Source: Pseudomonadota bacterium (GTDB taxonomy: Bacteria; Pseudomonadota; Alphaproteobacteria; Sphingomonadales; Sphingomonadaceae). Taken from it: a stretch of DNA of 64,000 nt. Below are positions 36,353-48,177 of this stretch, piece by piece. Positions within the stretch are counted from its first letter, which is position 1; each line of letters starts with the position of its first letter. The stretch covers positions 12,467-76,466 of the forward strand of contig JAFAEZ010000023.1 of NCBI GenBank assembly GCA_023423775.1, given 5' to 3'. The notes under the pieces are model-generated. The model searched no databases and had not been told where the DNA came from. It was given only the letters and a program-made list of their open reading frames with translations. The translations under genes were made by a program, and so were the position numbers.

Positions 36353-37043
36353 GCGCCGGCCGAACCCCCGAGGTTTGCGCTTCCATCATGAGCCGGTCCT
36401 GAGCCATCGGATCGTGGCCCAGGATCTCACCCTTGAAGATCCAGACTTTGACGCCGCACACGCCGTAAGCGGTGTGGGCCTGCGCCTCAGCATAATCGAC
36501 GTTGCCGCGCAAGGTGTGCAGCGGAACCCGGCCCTCGCGATACCATTCGGTACGCGCGATCTCGGCGCCGCCGAGACGGCCGCCGCAGGTGATCCGGATG
36601 CCCTCTGCGCCGAGACGCAGGGCCGACTGCACCGCGCGCTTCATGGCACGACGGAAAGCGATACGACGCTCGAGCTGGTCGGCAACGCCCTGGGCGACGA
36701 GCTTGGCGTCGATCTCGGGCTTGCGGATCTCGACGATGTTCAGCGACACGTCGCTGGAGGTCATCGCGCCGAGCTGCTTGCGCAGCTTTTCGATGTCGGC
36801 GCCCTTCTTGCCGATGATCACGCCCGGACGCGCGGCATAGATGCTGACGCGGCAAAGCTTGGCGGGGCGCTCGATCACGACCTTCGAGATCGCGGCCTGC
36901 GGCAGCGTCTTCAGGACGAACTCGCGGATCTTCAGATCCTCGACCAGGAGACGGCTATAGTCGGCGCCTTCAGCGTACCAACGGCTGTCCCAGGTCCGGT
37001 TGATCTGCAGGCGCAGACCGATAGGATTGCTCTTCTGACCCAT
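36348..37043 (-). CDS. rpsC: 30S ribosomal protein S3
   Basis: 231 residues from the ATG at 37043 ([21 protein letters not shown]). The KH domain has [19 protein letters not shown], and the C-terminal domain lines the mRNA entry pore. The start overlaps the rplV stop by one base. Confidence 0.97.
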   Translation of the reverse strand: MGQKSNPIGLRLQINRTWDSRWYAEGADYSRLLVEDLKIREFVLKTLPQAAISKVVIERPAKLCRVSIYAARPGVIIGKKGADIEKLRKQLGAMTSSDVSLNIVEIRKPEIDAKLVAQGVADQLERRIAFRRAMKRAVQSALRLGAEGIRITCGGRLGGAEIARTEWYREGRVPLHTLRGNVDYAEAQAHTAYGVCGVKVWIFKGEILGHDPMAQDRLMMEAQTSGVRPAR

Positions 37044-37423
37044 TATTCTGCTTCCTGCTGCTCGCGGACGACGATGCGCACGCGGCTGAACGGCTTGACG
37101 ATCCGGCTCGAACGGCCGCGCGCACGCGCCGTCCAACGCTTCATCGAGATGCTCTTGCCCACCGAAGCCTCGGCGACGACGAGGCTGTCGACATCCAGAT
37201 TGTGATTGTTCTCGGCATTGGCAATGGCCGAAGCCAGAACCTTGCGCACGTCAACCGCCATCGCCTTGGGCGAGAACTGGAGGATGTTGAGCGCGTCCTC
37301 GGCCTTCCGACCGCGGATCAGCGCCGCCACCAGGTTCAGCTTCTGGGCCGAACCGCGGATCTGCGTGCCGACCGACAGCGCCTCGTTGTCCGCAACCTTG
37401 CGGGGGCTCTTCTGCTTGCCCAT
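37043..37423 (-). CDS. rplV: 50S ribosomal protein L22
   Basis: 126 residues. The long beta-hairpin that reaches into the exit tunnel is represented by [20 protein letters not shown]. Gaps are 3 bp upstream to rpsS and a 1-base overlap with rpsC. Confidence 0.97.
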   Translation of the reverse strand: MGKQKSPRKVADNEALSVGTQIRGSAQKLNLVAALIRGRKAEDALNILQFSPKAMAVDVRKVLASAIANAENNHNLDVDSLVVAEASVGKSISMKRWTARARGRSSRIVKPFSRVRIVVREQQEAE

Positions 37424-37426
37424 GGC

Positions 37427-37702
37427 TTACCTCTTGCCCTTCTTGTCGGCAGCGTGGCCCGGGAAGAAGCGGGTCGGAGCGAACTCGCCCAGCTTCATGC
37501 CGACCATCTCTTCGCTCACCGAAACGGGAACGAATTTGCGGCCATTGTAGACGTTGAACGTGAGCCCGACGAACTGCGGAAGAATGGTGGAGCGACGCGA
37601 CCAGGTCTTGATCGGAGCGCGGCCACCGGCCTCCTGCGCCGTCTCTGCCTTCTTCAGCAGCGACAGCTCGACGAACGGACCTTTCCAGATGGAGCGGGCC
37701 AT
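37427..37702 (-). CDS. rpsS: 30S ribosomal protein S19
   Basis: 91 residues ([20 protein letters not shown]), standard length, with [21 protein letters not shown]. Works with S13 in the 30S head. Three bp from both neighbours. Confidence 0.97.
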   Translation of the reverse strand: MARSIWKGPFVELSLLKKAETAQEAGGRAPIKTWSRRSTILPQFVGLTFNVYNGRKFVPVSVSEEMVGMKLGEFAPTRFFPGHAADKKGKR

Positions 37703-37705
37703 TAC

Positions 37706-38542
37706 TTACCTCTTCTTCTTCGCGTGACGCGAACGGATGATCATCTTGTCCGTCGCCTTGTTCGAACGGGTGCGGGCGCCCTTGGTCGGCTTGCCCCACG
37801 GGGTGACCGGATGACGGCCGCCCGAGGTGCGGCCTTCACCACCGCCGTGCGGGTGATCGACCGGGTTCTTGGCGACGCCGCGGGTCAGCGGACGACGGCC
37901 CATCCAGCGGGTGCGGCCGGCCTTGGCGAAATTCTGGTTCTGGTTATCGGGGTTCGAGACCGCGCCAACCGTGCCCATGCAATCCGCCCGCAGGTAACGC
38001 TGCTCGCCCGAGTTCAGGCGAACGATGACCATGCCGCGGTCACGACCGACGACCTGGACATAGGTGCCGGCGGAACGGGCGATCTGACCGCCCTTGCCCG
38101 GCTTCATCTCCACATTGTGGACGATGGTGCCGACCGGCATCTGGCCCAGCTCCATGGCGTTGCCCGGCTTCACGTCGGTCTTCTTGCCGGCGACGATCGT
38201 GTCGCCGACGCCGAGGCGCTGCGGAGCGATGATGTAGGCAAGCTCGCCGTCCTCATACTTCACCAGCGCGATGAACGCGGTGCGGTTCGGGTCATATTCG
38301 AGCCGCTCGACGGTGGCCGGCATGTCCCACTTGCGACGCTTGAAGTCGATGTAGCGGTAACGCTGCTTGTGACCGCCGGCGATGCCGCGCGAGGTCACAT
38401 GGCCCTGGTTGTTGCGGCCACCGGTCTTGCGCTTGCCTTCGGTCAGCGCCTTGACCGGCTTGCCCTTCCAGAGCGCCGACTTGTCGACCAGGATCAGGCC
38501 GCGCTGCGACGAGGTGGTCGGATTATAGGATTTGAGTGCCAT
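37706..38542 (-). CDS. rplB: 50S ribosomal protein L2
   Basis: 278 residues. The [20 protein letters not shown] block near the peptidyl-transferase centre is intact, including the histidine implicated in activity. L2 is needed for subunit joining. It starts 12 bp after rplW. Confidence 0.98.
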   Translation of the reverse strand: MALKSYNPTTSSQRGLILVDKSALWKGKPVKALTEGKRKTGGRNNQGHVTSRGIAGGHKQRYRYIDFKRRKWDMPATVERLEYDPNRTAFIALVKYEDGELAYIIAPQRLGVGDTIVAGKKTDVKPGNAMELGQMPVGTIVHNVEMKPGKGGQIARSAGTYVQVVGRDRGMVIVRLNSGEQRYLRADCMGTVGAVSNPDNQNQNFAKAGRTRWMGRRPLTRGVAKNPVDHPHGGGEGRTSGGRHPVTPWGKPTKGARTRSNKATDKMIIRSRHAKKKR

Positions 38543-38554
38543 CTCTTACGCGCC

Positions 38555-38872
38555 TCAGATACCGGTGGTGACGTCGATCGACTGGCCTTCGGCCAGCGTC
38601 ACGATCGCCTTCTTGACGTCGGAGCGCGTGTAGGGACGACCCTTCCACAGCTTCCGCTTGCCCTTCTGGGTCAGCGTATTCACGCCCGTCACGTTGACGT
38701 TGAACAGAGCCTCGACGGCCGCCTTGATCTGCGGCTTCGTGGCATCGTTCGCGACCTTGAACACGACCGCATTCTGCTCGGAGAGCAAGGTCGTCTTCTC
38801 GGTGATGTGCGGGGCGAGAACGACATCATAATGATTGATGTCGACCGCCGTCTTGGCAGGCTTCTTAGCCAT
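38555..38872 (-). CDS. rplW: 50S ribosomal protein L23
   Basis: 105 residues with [19 protein letters not shown]23 sits at the tunnel exit and is the docking site of trigger factor. Its start overlaps the rplD 3' end by 8 bp. Confidence 0.97.
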   Translation of the reverse strand: MAKKPAKTAVDINHYDVVLAPHITEKTTLLSEQNAVVFKVANDATKPQIKAAVEALFNVNVTGVNTLTQKGKRKLWKGRPYTRSDVKKAIVTLAEGQSIDVTTGI

Positions 38873-39488
38873 TGAAACGCGCCTCCAGCTTCTCGACCGC
38901 GGCGCGCGTCAGCACCAGAGTCTCATGCTTCAGAATATCGTAGACGTTCGCGCCGACCGCCGGGAGCAGGTTCACCTGGTGGAGGTTGGACGAAGCCATT
39001 GCGAAGCCGACGTTGAGCGCGTCGCCGTCAATAACCAGCGTCTTGCCGAAACCCAGCTTGGTGAGCTTCTCGGCCAGGACCTTGGTCTTGGCCTCGCCGA
39101 CGTCCAGGCTGTCCATGACGACCAGCTTGCCGTCGCGGGCCTTGGACGAGAGCGCCATCTTCAGGCCGAGCGCACGAACCTTCTTGTTCAGCGACGGATT
39201 GAAATCGCGAACGCGGGGACCGTGGGCCTTGCCGCCGCCGATGAAGATCGGGGCGCGGCGATCGCCGTGACGAGCCGTACCGCCGCCCTTCTGGCGACCG
39301 AACTTCTTGCCCGTGCGGGCGACATCGGAACGCTCGCGGGCGGCGCGGGCAGTGCCGCGGCGCTTCTCGAGCTGCCAGGTGACGACGCGATGCAGGATAT
39401 CGGCGCGCGGCTCGACGGCGAAGACTTCGTCGTTGAGCTCGATGTCGCCGCTGGCCTTGGCGTCGAGGGTTTGAACCTTGACCTTCAT
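38865..39488 (-). CDS. rplD: 50S ribosomal protein L4
   Basis: 207 residues. The long tunnel-lining loop contains [20 protein letters not shown]. In E. coli L4 also represses the S10 operon; whether that holds here is not shown. Three bp after rplC. Confidence 0.97.
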   Translation of the reverse strand: MKVKVQTLDAKASGDIELNDEVFAVEPRADILHRVVTWQLEKRRGTARAARERSDVARTGKKFGRQKGGGTARHGDRRAPIFIGGGKAHGPRVRDFNPSLNKKVRALGLKMALSSKARDGKLVVMDSLDVGEAKTKVLAEKLTKLGFGKTLVIDGDALNVGFAMASSNLHQVNLLPAVGANVYDILKHETLVLTRAAVEKLEARFNG

Positions 39489-39491
39489 TGC

Positions 39492-40247
39492 TTAGCCTTC
39501 CTGGCCTTCGGTCGCTGCCACCGGTGCCTCGGCCTCGGCCGGGGTTTCAGCGGGAGCGTTGTTGTTGCTGGCAGCCTGCTTCAGGCCGGCCGGATAGGGA
39601 ACGTCGGCCGGGCGAGCGACCTTGACGGCGTCCTTGACGATCAGCCAGCCGCCCTTGTGACCGGGCACGGAGCCCTTCACGAAGATCAGACCGCGCTCGA
39701 CGTCGGTGCGAACGACTTCGAGATTCTGCTGCGTGCGGTTCTTGGCGCCCATGTGGCCGGCCATCTTCTTGTTCTTGAAGACGCGGCCCGGGTCCTGACG
39801 CTGACCGGTCGAACCGTGCGCACGGTGCGAGACCGAGACGCCGTGGGTGGCGCGCATGCCGCCGAAGCCCCAGCGCTTCATGGCGCCGGCAAAGCCCTTG
39901 CCCTGCGTAACGCCCTGGATGTCGACCAGCTGGCCGGCAATGAAATGGTCGGCCGAGATCTCGGCGCCGACGTCGAGGAGCGCATCCTCGGCGACACGGA
40001 ACTCGACGACGCGAGCCTTCGGCTCCACCTCGGCCTTGCCGAAATGGCCGCGCTCCGGCTTGGACAGGTTCTTCGCCTTCGCCGAACCGGCGCCGAGCTG
40101 AACCGCCACATAGCCGTCACGCTCGACTTCGCGGCGCGCGACGACCTGAAGGTTGTCGAGAGACAGGACGGTAACCGGCACGTGGCGGCCGTCATCCTGG
40201 AATATGCGGGTCATCCCCAATTTCTTCGCGATCACGCCAGTGCGCAT
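39492..40247 (-). CDS. rplC: 50S ribosomal protein L3 with C-terminal extension
   Basis: 251 residues from the ATG at 40247 ([16 protein letters not shown]), set by AAGGAG upstream; E. coli L3 has 209. The extra length is mainly an acidic, Ala/Pro/Glu-rich tail of about 25 residues. The loop reaching the peptidyl-transferase centre contains the glutamine methylated in relatives. It follows rpsJ after an unusually long 217-bp gap. Confidence 0.97.
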   Translation of the reverse strand: MRTGVIAKKLGMTRIFQDDGRHVPVTVLSLDNLQVVARREVERDGYVAVQLGAGSAKAKNLSKPERGHFGKAEVEPKARVVEFRVAEDALLDVGAEISADHFIAGQLVDIQGVTQGKGFAGAMKRWGFGGMRATHGVSVSHRAHGSTGQRQDPGRVFKNKKMAGHMGAKNRTQQNLEVVRTDVERGLIFVKGSVPGHKGGWLIVKDAVKVARPADVPYPAGLKQAASNNNAPAETPAEAEAPVAATEGQEG

Positions 40248-40268
40248 GACCAAACTCCTTACACAGAG

Positions 40269-40292
40269 GCCCGCGGAACCATTTCCGCGGGC
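40269..40292 (-). other. Perfect hairpin upstream of rplC
   Basis: GCCCGCGGAA (40269-40278) pairs with TTCCGCGGGC (40283-40292) around a 4-base loop: ten perfect pairs, ending 22 bases before the rplC ATG. No U-run follows, so it is not a standard terminator. Confidence 0.7.
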
Positions 40293-40464
40293 GTGCTAGC
40301 CCAATAAAGATGCGTGCCCCGCTTGGGCTATTCCCGCCAAAGATCCCGTCGCGTCATTGCGAAGGAAACCCACTCGCGGGATGCGGGGGACGCAGACCAC
40401 GGATAAATCCGTGCGGTATCCCGAATCCTTGCGTCAGCCCTCAGGGGCGACGCGCGCTCGCCTC

Positions 40465-40776
<312 letters not shown>

Positions 40777-40801
40777 GTCCATACCGATGCGAAAGAGCCA
40801 A

Positions 40802-40816
40802 CCCTCGAAACGAGGG
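40802..40816 (-). other. Hairpin in the rpsJ leader
   Basis: CCCTCG (40802-40807) pairs with CGAGGG (40811-40816) around AAA on the plus strand. It ends 26 bases upstream of the rpsJ ATG, the same spacing as the hairpin before rplC. Confidence 0.55.
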
Positions 40817-40863
40817 CCATCAAACAAGGCTTACCGGAGCCGCGGGGCCCCGGTTCGGCCAAA

Positions 40864-40912
40864 AACTTTTACTAAAAGGCGAGCCGCCCGAATCTATCCG
40901 ATCCGGGCGGCT
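40864..40912 (-). terminator. Terminator or attenuator after tuf
   Basis: AGCCGCCCG (40882-40890) pairs with CGGGCGGCT (40904-40912), with a 13-base loop. On the minus strand CGCCTTTTAGTAAAAGTTTTT follows. It ends the str block 12 bases past the tuf stop, perhaps incompletely, since rpsJ follows with no obvious promoter. Confidence 0.65.
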
Positions 40913-40924
40913 GACGGCCCTATA

Positions 40925-42115
40925 TTACTTCGAGATCGTTCCGACAACCCCTGCGCCGACGGTACGGCCGCCTTCGCGGATCGCGAAGCGCAGGCCCTGG
41001 TCCATGGCGATCGGGGCGATCAGCTTCACGCCGAGCGTGACGTTGTCGCCGGGCATGACCATCTCGGTGCCTTCCGGAAGAACCACTTCGCCCGTCACGT
41101 CGGTCGTGCGGAAGTAGAACTGCGGACGGTAGTTGGCGAAGAACGGCGTGTGACGGCCGCCCTCGTCCTTCGAAAGGACATAGACCTCAGCCGAGAAGTC
41201 GGTGTGCGGGGTGATCGAGCCCGGCTTGGCCAGAACCTGACCACGCTCGACTTCCTCACGGCCAACGCCGCGGATCAGCGCGCCGATGTTGTCGCCGGCC
41301 TGGCCCTGGTCGAGCAGCTTGCGGAACATTTCGACGCCGGTCACGACGGTCTTCTTGGTGTCCTTGATGCCGACGATCTCGACTTCCTCGCCAACCTTGA
41401 CGATGCCGGTCTCGACGCGGCCGGTCACGACGGTGCCGCGGCCCGAGATCGAGAACACGTCTTCGATCGGCATCAGGAACGCCTTGTCGAGCGGACGCTC
41501 CGGCTGCGGGATGTACTCGTCGACGGCCTTCATCAGCTCCAGAACGGCGTCACGGCCGATCTTGGTGTTGCTGTCCTCGAGGGCGGCGAGAGCCGAACCC
41601 TTGATGACGGGGATGTCGTCGCCCGGGAAGTCGTACGACGAGAGCAGCTCGCGGATTTCGAGCTCGACGAGCTCCAGGAGCTCCTCGTCGTCGACCTGGT
41701 CGACCTTGTTCATGAACACGACGAGCGCCGGAACGCCGACCTGACGAGCGAGCAGGATGTGCTCGCGGGTCTGCGGCATCGGGCCGTCGGCGGCCGAAAC
41801 CACCAGGATGCCGCCGTCCATCTGCGCGGCGCCGGTGATCATGTTCTTCACATAGTCGGCGTGGCCCGGGCAATCGACGTGCGCATAGTGGCGTGCTTCG
41901 GTCTCATACTCGACGTGGCTGGTCGAGATGGTGATGCCGCGCTCGCGCTCTTCCGGCGCCTTGTCGATGTTGTCGTAGCTGGTGAACGTCGCGCCGCCGG
42001 TCTCGGCGAGCACCTTCGTGATCGCTGCCGTCAGCGAGGTCTTGCCGTGATCGACGTGACCGATGGTGCCGATGTTGCAGTGCGGCTTCGTCCGCTCAAA
42101 CTTAGCTTTCGCCAT
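40925..42115 (-). CDS. tuf: Elongation factor Tu
   Basis: 396 residues. GTPase motifs [17 protein letters not shown] and NKVD are intact, and the C-terminus [17 protein letters not shown] is standard. EF-Tu brings aminoacyl-tRNA to the ribosome. A second tuf copy is common in proteobacteria but none is in this window. Confidence 0.98.
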   Translation of the reverse strand: MAKAKFERTKPHCNIGTIGHVDHGKTSLTAAITKVLAETGGATFTSYDNIDKAPEERERGITISTSHVEYETEARHYAHVDCPGHADYVKNMITGAAQMDGGILVVSAADGPMPQTREHILLARQVGVPALVVFMNKVDQVDDEELLELVELEIRELLSSYDFPGDDIPVIKGSALAALEDSNTKIGRDAVLELMKAVDEYIPQPERPLDKAFLMPIEDVFSISGRGTVVTGRVETGIVKVGEEVEIVGIKDTKKTVVTGVEMFRKLLDQGQAGDNIGALIRGVGREEVERGQVLAKPGSITPHTDFSAEVYVLSKDEGGRHTPFFANYRPQFYFRTTDVTGEVVLPEGTEMVMPGDNVTLGVKLIAPIAMDQGLRFAIREGGRTVGAGVVGTISK

Positions 42116-42160
42116 TGTGGATTACCCTCGTCTTTCTTGACCTAATGAAACCTCACCCGC

Positions 42161-44254
<2,094 letters not shown>

Positions 44255-44269
44255 GATCTTAACTCCGAT

Positions 44270-44300
44270 GTGGGGGGTTCGGGCCGGGCCCGTCCCCCAC
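44270..44300 (-). other. Two-part hairpin between rpsG and fusA
   Basis: The outer stem GTGGGGG/CCCCCAC (44270-44276 with 44294-44300) encloses an inner CGGGC/GCCCG stem (44280-44284 with 44288-44292). It lies 16 bases upstream of the fusA ATG. No U-run. Confidence 0.6.
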
Positions 44301-44311
44301 GATATAGGGAT

Positions 44312-44782
44312 TTACCAGCGGTAGTGCGAGAAGGCGCGGTTGGCTTCGGCCATACGGTGCGTATCTTCGCGCTTCTTGACGGCGTTGCCGCGATTGTTCG
44401 CGGCATCCATCAGCTCGCCCGAGAGACGAGCCGCCATGGTGTTCTCCGAACGCGCACGGGCGGCGGAGATCAGCCAGCGGATCGCAAGCGCCTGAGCGCG
44501 CTCCGGACGGACTTCGACGGGAACCTGGTAGGTCGCACCGCCGACGCGGCGGCTGCGGACCTCGATGCCCGGCTTGATGTTGTTGAGCGCATCATGGAAC
44601 ACGCCGAGCGGCTCGCGCTTGGCACGCGCCTCGACCGTGTCGAGGGCGCCGTAGACGATGCCTTCGGCAGTCGACTTCTTGCCGTCGAGCATGACGCTGT
44701 TCATGAACTTAGAAAGGACCAGATCGCCAAATTTGGGATCGGGAAGGATTTCGCGCTTTTCGGGGCGACGACGACGAGACAT
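44312..44782 (-). CDS. rpsG: 30S ribosomal protein S7
   Basis: 156 residues ([21 protein letters not shown]). S7 nucleates the 30S head and touches the E-site tRNA. In E. coli it represses the str operon by binding the rpsL-rpsG junction; here that junction is only 12 bp. Confidence 0.97.
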   Translation of the reverse strand: MSRRRRPEKREILPDPKFGDLVLSKFMNSVMLDGKKSTAEGIVYGALDTVEARAKREPLGVFHDALNNIKPGIEVRSRRVGGATYQVPVEVRPERAQALAIRWLISAARARSENTMAARLSGELMDAANNRGNAVKKREDTHRMAEANRAFSHYRW

Positions 44783-44794
44783 CTCTAAATTCCC

Positions 44795-45166
44795 TTACTT
44801 CGGACGCTTGGCGCCGTACTTCGAACGGCTCTGGCGACGGTCCTTAACACCCTGGGTGTCGAGCACGCCGCGCAGCACGTGGTAGCGCACGCCCGGAAGG
44901 TCGCGCACACGGCCGCCACGGATCAGGACGACGCTATGCTCCTGAAGGTTGTGGCCTTCACCGGGAATGTAGCTGATCACTTCGCGCTGGTTGGTCAGGC
45001 GGACCTTGGCAACCTTGCGGAGCGCCGAGTTCGGCTTCTTCGGGGTCGTCGTATAGACGCGAGTGCAGACGCCGCGCTTCTGCGGGTTCGCCTCCATCGC
45101 GGGAACTTTCGAGCGCTCTTTCTGCGGCTCGCGACCCTTACGGATCAGCTGGTTAATCGTCGGCAT
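44795..45166 (-). CDS. rpsL: 30S ribosomal protein S12
   Basis: 123 residues from the ATG at 45166 ([16 protein letters not shown]). S12 lies in the decoding centre. The lysines in [11 protein letters not shown], where streptomycin-resistance changes arise, are of wild type. First gene of the cluster, about 166 bases after the predicted transcription start. Confidence 0.98.
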   Translation of the reverse strand: MPTINQLIRKGREPQKERSKVPAMEANPQKRGVCTRVYTTTPKKPNSALRKVAKVRLTNQREVISYIPGEGHNLQEHSVVLIRGGRVRDLPGVRYHVLRGVLDTQGVKDRRQSRSKYGAKRPK

Positions 45167-45223
45167 GAAGCCCTTCACCTTTAAGTTACTTTACTGCAAC
45201 GCAAAATGCACAAATGCCCCGGC

Positions 45224-45236
45224 GGCCAAAATGGCC
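45224..45236 (-). other. Short inverted repeat in the rpsL leader
   Basis: GGCCAAAATGGCC, a 5-bp stem with a 3-base loop, lies 58 bases upstream of the rpsL ATG. It may be a leader hairpin; the evidence is symmetry only. Confidence 0.35.
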
Positions 45237-45338
45237 CCCCAGGCCTTTGCGAACGCGCAGCAATGTTCAAGCTCTTGCACCGTCACAAGCAGCGTCTGGC
45301 TCTGTTGAGGAACCACCACCAGCCCCGGGCAGGGGCGG

Positions 45339-45367
45339 CCTATAGCGGCCGAGTCTCTTGCGGTCAA
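45339..45367 (-). promoter_or_regulatory. Sigma70-type promoter of the ribosomal superoperon
   Basis: Minus-strand TTGACC (45362-45367), exactly 17 bases, TATAGG (45339-45344). Five of six -35 positions match. It is the only good promoter match in the 226 bp between the DUF3140 gene and rpsL and gives a leader of about 166 bases. Confidence 0.75.
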
Positions 45368-45392
45368 CGGGGGAAGTCGTGGTGGGACGGGC

Positions 45393-45728
45393 TCATTTCA
45401 AGGGATCGTGGCCCCAGTTCATCAGGGCATATCGCCAGCGCGACGTGACCATGTTTGCGGGCTCCTGCGCCCGGTGTCGGCGGACGAATCCGACGACCTT
45501 TTGCATGTGGCGGAGATCGTCCTCATCGAGCCCCTTCCCCTCCACGCGCAGAATGGCGACGATCCGCCGGCCCGATGCATGGCCGATGGATTCGCCATCA
45601 TCCTTCTTCTGCCCGACGGCGCGGCTCTCCGGCGTCGCCAGCCAGGCCTCAAGCTCGTCGGCAGACATGTTCACGGCCTCGCGGAAATCGCCGACGACCT
45701 TCGCGACATCCAACGACGGCCGCTTCAT
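45393..45728 (-). CDS. DUF3140 domain-containing protein
   Basis: 111 residues from the ATG at 45728 (MKRPSLDVAKVVGDFREAVN). The pattern ELEAWLATPESRAVG and RHMQKVVGFVRRHRAQEP.N is that of DUF3140, whose function is unknown. Its start overlaps the stop of the upstream cupin gene (ATGA), so it is made in step with it. Confidence 0.85.
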   Translation of the reverse strand: MKRPSLDVAKVVGDFREAVNMSADELEAWLATPESRAVGQKKDDGESIGHASGRRIVAILRVEGKGLDEDDLRHMQKVVGFVRRHRAQEPANMVTSRWRYALMNWGHDPLK

Positions 45729-46126
45729 TCGGTCGTCTTGCCGTCCCACTCGTCATTATCGTGGTCGCGCTCAGCCTGCTCCTTGTCCTTGTGGACGACG
45801 CCATCCTTATGCTCGGGCGGGCCATAGATGGTGTAGAGGCGCAGCGGCGCGTCGCTGTCATTGACGACATTGTGGCGGGCGCCGGCCGGCACGATCACCG
45901 CAAAATCGTCCTCCACCTTATGGCCGGCACCGTCGATATAGATCGTGCCGCGTCCCTCCTCGATGCGGAAGAACTGATCGCGATCCTCGTGCACCTCCTC
46001 GCCGATGTCGCAGCCGGCGGGAAGCGTCATCAGGACCAGCTGGAGATTCTTGCCGGTATAGAGGACGCGGCGGAAATCCTCGTTCGCCACCGTCACCTGC
46101 TCGATATTGTCGACATAGCCCTTCAT
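45725..46126 (-). CDS. Cupin domain-containing protein
   Basis: 133 residues from the ATG at 46126 (MKGYVDNIEQVTVANEDF). A single cupin barrel has the metal motif EEVHEDRDQFFRIEEGRG and PAGARHNVVN. The C-terminus is very acidic and Lys-rich. Small cupins like this bind a metal and may be sugar or stress-related enzymes; no reaction can be assigned. It is coupled to the DUF3140 gene. Confidence 0.85.
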   Translation of the reverse strand: MKGYVDNIEQVTVANEDFRRVLYTGKNLQLVLMTLPAGCDIGEEVHEDRDQFFRIEEGRGTIYIDGAGHKVEDDFAVIVPAGARHNVVNDSDAPLRLYTIYGPPEHKDGVVHKDKEQAERDHDNDEWDGKTTE

Positions 46127-46290
46127 GAAAATGCTCCCGATGCTGCTCGATCCCTCCAACCCGGCGAGCCGGGTCTACGTTCCATGATCCTCTCTTCCCA
46201 CTCCGATCGTTAGCGCCTCCATTGCTCGATCCGCGATGCTCCCCTACATGGCGAGGCTCATGGGAGCCTTGTGCTCGCGGGGAGACTTTA

Positions 46291-46584
46291 ATGCTGCTTG
46301 CCCTTTTCGGCGTCATCGACCTGCTGCTGCGGGTTCTGAGCTATATCATCATTGCCCAGGCCATCATCAGCTGGCTCGTCGCCTTCAATGTGATCAACAC
46401 GACCAACGACTTCGTCCGTTCCTTTCTCTACGCGCTCGACCGCATCACCGAGCCGCTCTATCGCCCCATTCGCCGCGTCCTGCCCGACTTTGGCGGCATC
46501 GATTTCTCGCCGCTCGTCGTGCTTCTGCTGATCGTGGTGGTGCGGATGCTGCTCAGCGGCCTCGCCGTGGATATCGCTTACTAG
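46291..46584 (+). CDS. YggT family membrane protein
   Basis: 97 residues from the ATG at 46291, preceded by GGGGAG. Two hydrophobic segments flank [30 protein letters not shown], the YggT signature. Family members affect osmotic tolerance or cell division in some bacteria. It lies 7 bp upstream of folD. Confidence 0.88.
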   Translation: MLLALFGVIDLLLRVLSYIIIAQAIISWLVAFNVINTTNDFVRSFLYALDRITEPLYRPIRRVLPDFGGIDFSPLVVLLLIVVVRMLLSGLAVDIAY

Positions 46585-46591
46585 GATCGCA

Positions 46592-47482
46592 ATGACAGCT
46601 GCCATCATCGACGGAAAGGCCTTCGCCGAGGGCCTCCGCACCCGCATTGCCGAGGCCGTCCCCGCCTTCGTCGCCCAAGCCGGCCGCAAGCCCGGCCTCG
46701 CCGTCGTGCTGGTCGGCGAGGATCCCGCGAGCCAGGTCTATGTCCGCTCCAAGGGCAAGGCCACGATCGCCGCCGGCATGGAGAGCTTCGAGCACAAGCT
46801 GCCCGACACCACTAGCCAGGCGGAGCTGATCGCGCTCGTCGAGCAACTCAATGCCGACGAGGCCGTCGACGGCATCCTGGTCCAGCTTCCGCTGCCGCGC
46901 GGGGTCGACGACAAGGCAGTGATCGCAGCGATCGACCCGGCCAAGGATGTCGACGGCTTCCACGTCGCCAATGCCGGCCGGCTCGCGGTCGGCGAGGAGG
47001 CGTTGGTGCCCTGCACGCCGCTCGGCTCGCTGATGCTGCTGAAGGACAGGCTCGGCGACCTTTCGGGCCTCGAGGCAGTCGTCGTCGGCCGCTCGAACAT
47101 CGTCGGCAAGCCGATGGCGCAGTTGCTGCTGCAGGAAAATTGCACGGTCACGATCGCCCATAGCCGCACCCGCGACCTCCCCGACGTGGTCCGCCGCGCC
47201 GACATCGTCGTCGCCGCGGTCGGTCGTCCGGAGATGATCAAGGGCGACTGGCTGAAGCCCGGAGCGACCGTGATCGACGTCGGCATCAACCGCGTGCCCG
47301 CGGCGGAGGAAGGCAAGACCCGCCTCGTCGGCGACGTCGATTTCGCCGGCGCGCAGGCGGTGGCGAGCGCGATCACGCCGGTGCCCGGGGGCGTCGGGCC
47401 GATGACCATCGCCGTATTGCTGCGCAACACCCTGGTGGCCGCGCATGCTCGCGCCGGACTTGCCGCGCCCGAAGGTCTCTGA
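46592..47482 (+). CDS. folD: Methylenetetrahydrofolate dehydrogenase/cyclohydrolase FolD
   Basis: 296 residues. FolD motifs are intact: YVRSKGKA with the catalytic lysine, [29 protein letters not shown], and [16 protein letters not shown]. It makes 10-formyl-THF from 5,10-methylene-THF with NADP. Likely co-transcribed with the yggT-type gene. Confidence 0.96.
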   Translation: MTAAIIDGKAFAEGLRTRIAEAVPAFVAQAGRKPGLAVVLVGEDPASQVYVRSKGKATIAAGMESFEHKLPDTTSQAELIALVEQLNADEAVDGILVQLPLPRGVDDKAVIAAIDPAKDVDGFHVANAGRLAVGEEALVPCTPLGSLMLLKDRLGDLSGLEAVVVGRSNIVGKPMAQLLLQENCTVTIAHSRTRDLPDVVRRADIVVAAVGRPEMIKGDWLKPGATVIDVGINRVPAAEEGKTRLVGDVDFAGAQAVASAITPVPGGVGPMTIAVLLRNTLVAAHARAGLAAPEGL

Positions 47483-47547
47483 CCGCGAGGTGTTGATTAC
47501 GGGGGCGTTTGGCGGCTAGGCGCTCCGCATGCGTAGGAGGGCCGCTT

Positions 47548-48177
47548 GTGATTGAACTGTTCCTGTCGGCTTTCGTCACGCTCTTCGTGATCATCGACCC
47601 GCCCGGCTGCGCACCGATCTTCGCCAGCCTCAGCCATGGCGCCGCCGTCGCGCAGCGCCGGGCGATGGCGATCCGCTCGGTCACGATCGCCGCCTGCATC
47701 CTCATTTTCTTCGCCTTGTTCGGCGAGAAATTGCTGAAGTTCCTGGGCGTCAGCCTCGCCGCCTTCAGGATCGCGGGCGGCATCATGCTGTTCCTGATCG
47801 CGCTCGAGATGGTGTTCGAGAAGCGCCAGGAGCGCCGCGAGAACCGCGCCAACGAGATCAACGCCACTCCCGAGGTCGAGGACATATCGGTCTTTCCGAT
47901 GGCGATCCCGATGATCGCAGGGCCAGGCTCGATCGCGTCGGTGATGCTCCTTATGGCCCGCGCGGACGGCCTTCAGGGGTCGCTGGTCGTCGCCGGCGCG
48001 CTCGCCGGCGTCCTGCTCCTGACCCTGGCCGCCCTGCTCGCCGCCGGGCCGCTGATGCGCCTCGTCGGCCACAAGATCGAGGCGATGATCACCCGCATCC
48101 TCGGCGTGATCCTGGCCGCGCTCGCGGCTCAGTTCGTGATCGACGGGATCAGCGTCAGCTTCCAGATCAACGTCTGA
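47548..48177 (+). CDS. MarC family integral membrane protein
   Basis: 209 residues from the GTG at 47548, chosen because GTAGGAGG lies 8-12 bases upstream; an upstream in-frame start has no such site. Six predicted spans with the family blocks FVIIDPPGCAPIF and FPMAIPMIAGPGSI. The role of MarC is unknown; it is not itself a drug exporter. Its 3' end overlaps the membrane-protein gene on the other strand by 11 bp. Confidence 0.9.
   Translation: MIELFLSAFVTLFVIIDPPGCAPIFASLSHGAAVAQRRAMAIRSVTIAACILIFFALFGEKLLKFLGVSLAAFRIAGGIMLFLIALEMVFEKRQERRENRANEINATPEVEDISVFPMAIPMIAGPGSIASVMLLMARADGLQGSLVVAGALAGVLLLTLAALLAAGPLMRLVGHKIEAMITRILGVILAALAAQFVIDGISVSFQINV

Noticed and set aside
37202..38875. 557-codon plus-strand frame opposite rplV-rplW
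   Set aside because: Covers four certain ribosomal genes on the other strand.
45063..45308. 81-codon plus-strand frame in the rpsL leader as a leader peptide
   Set aside because: It points against rpsL transcription and overlaps the rpsL coding sequence.
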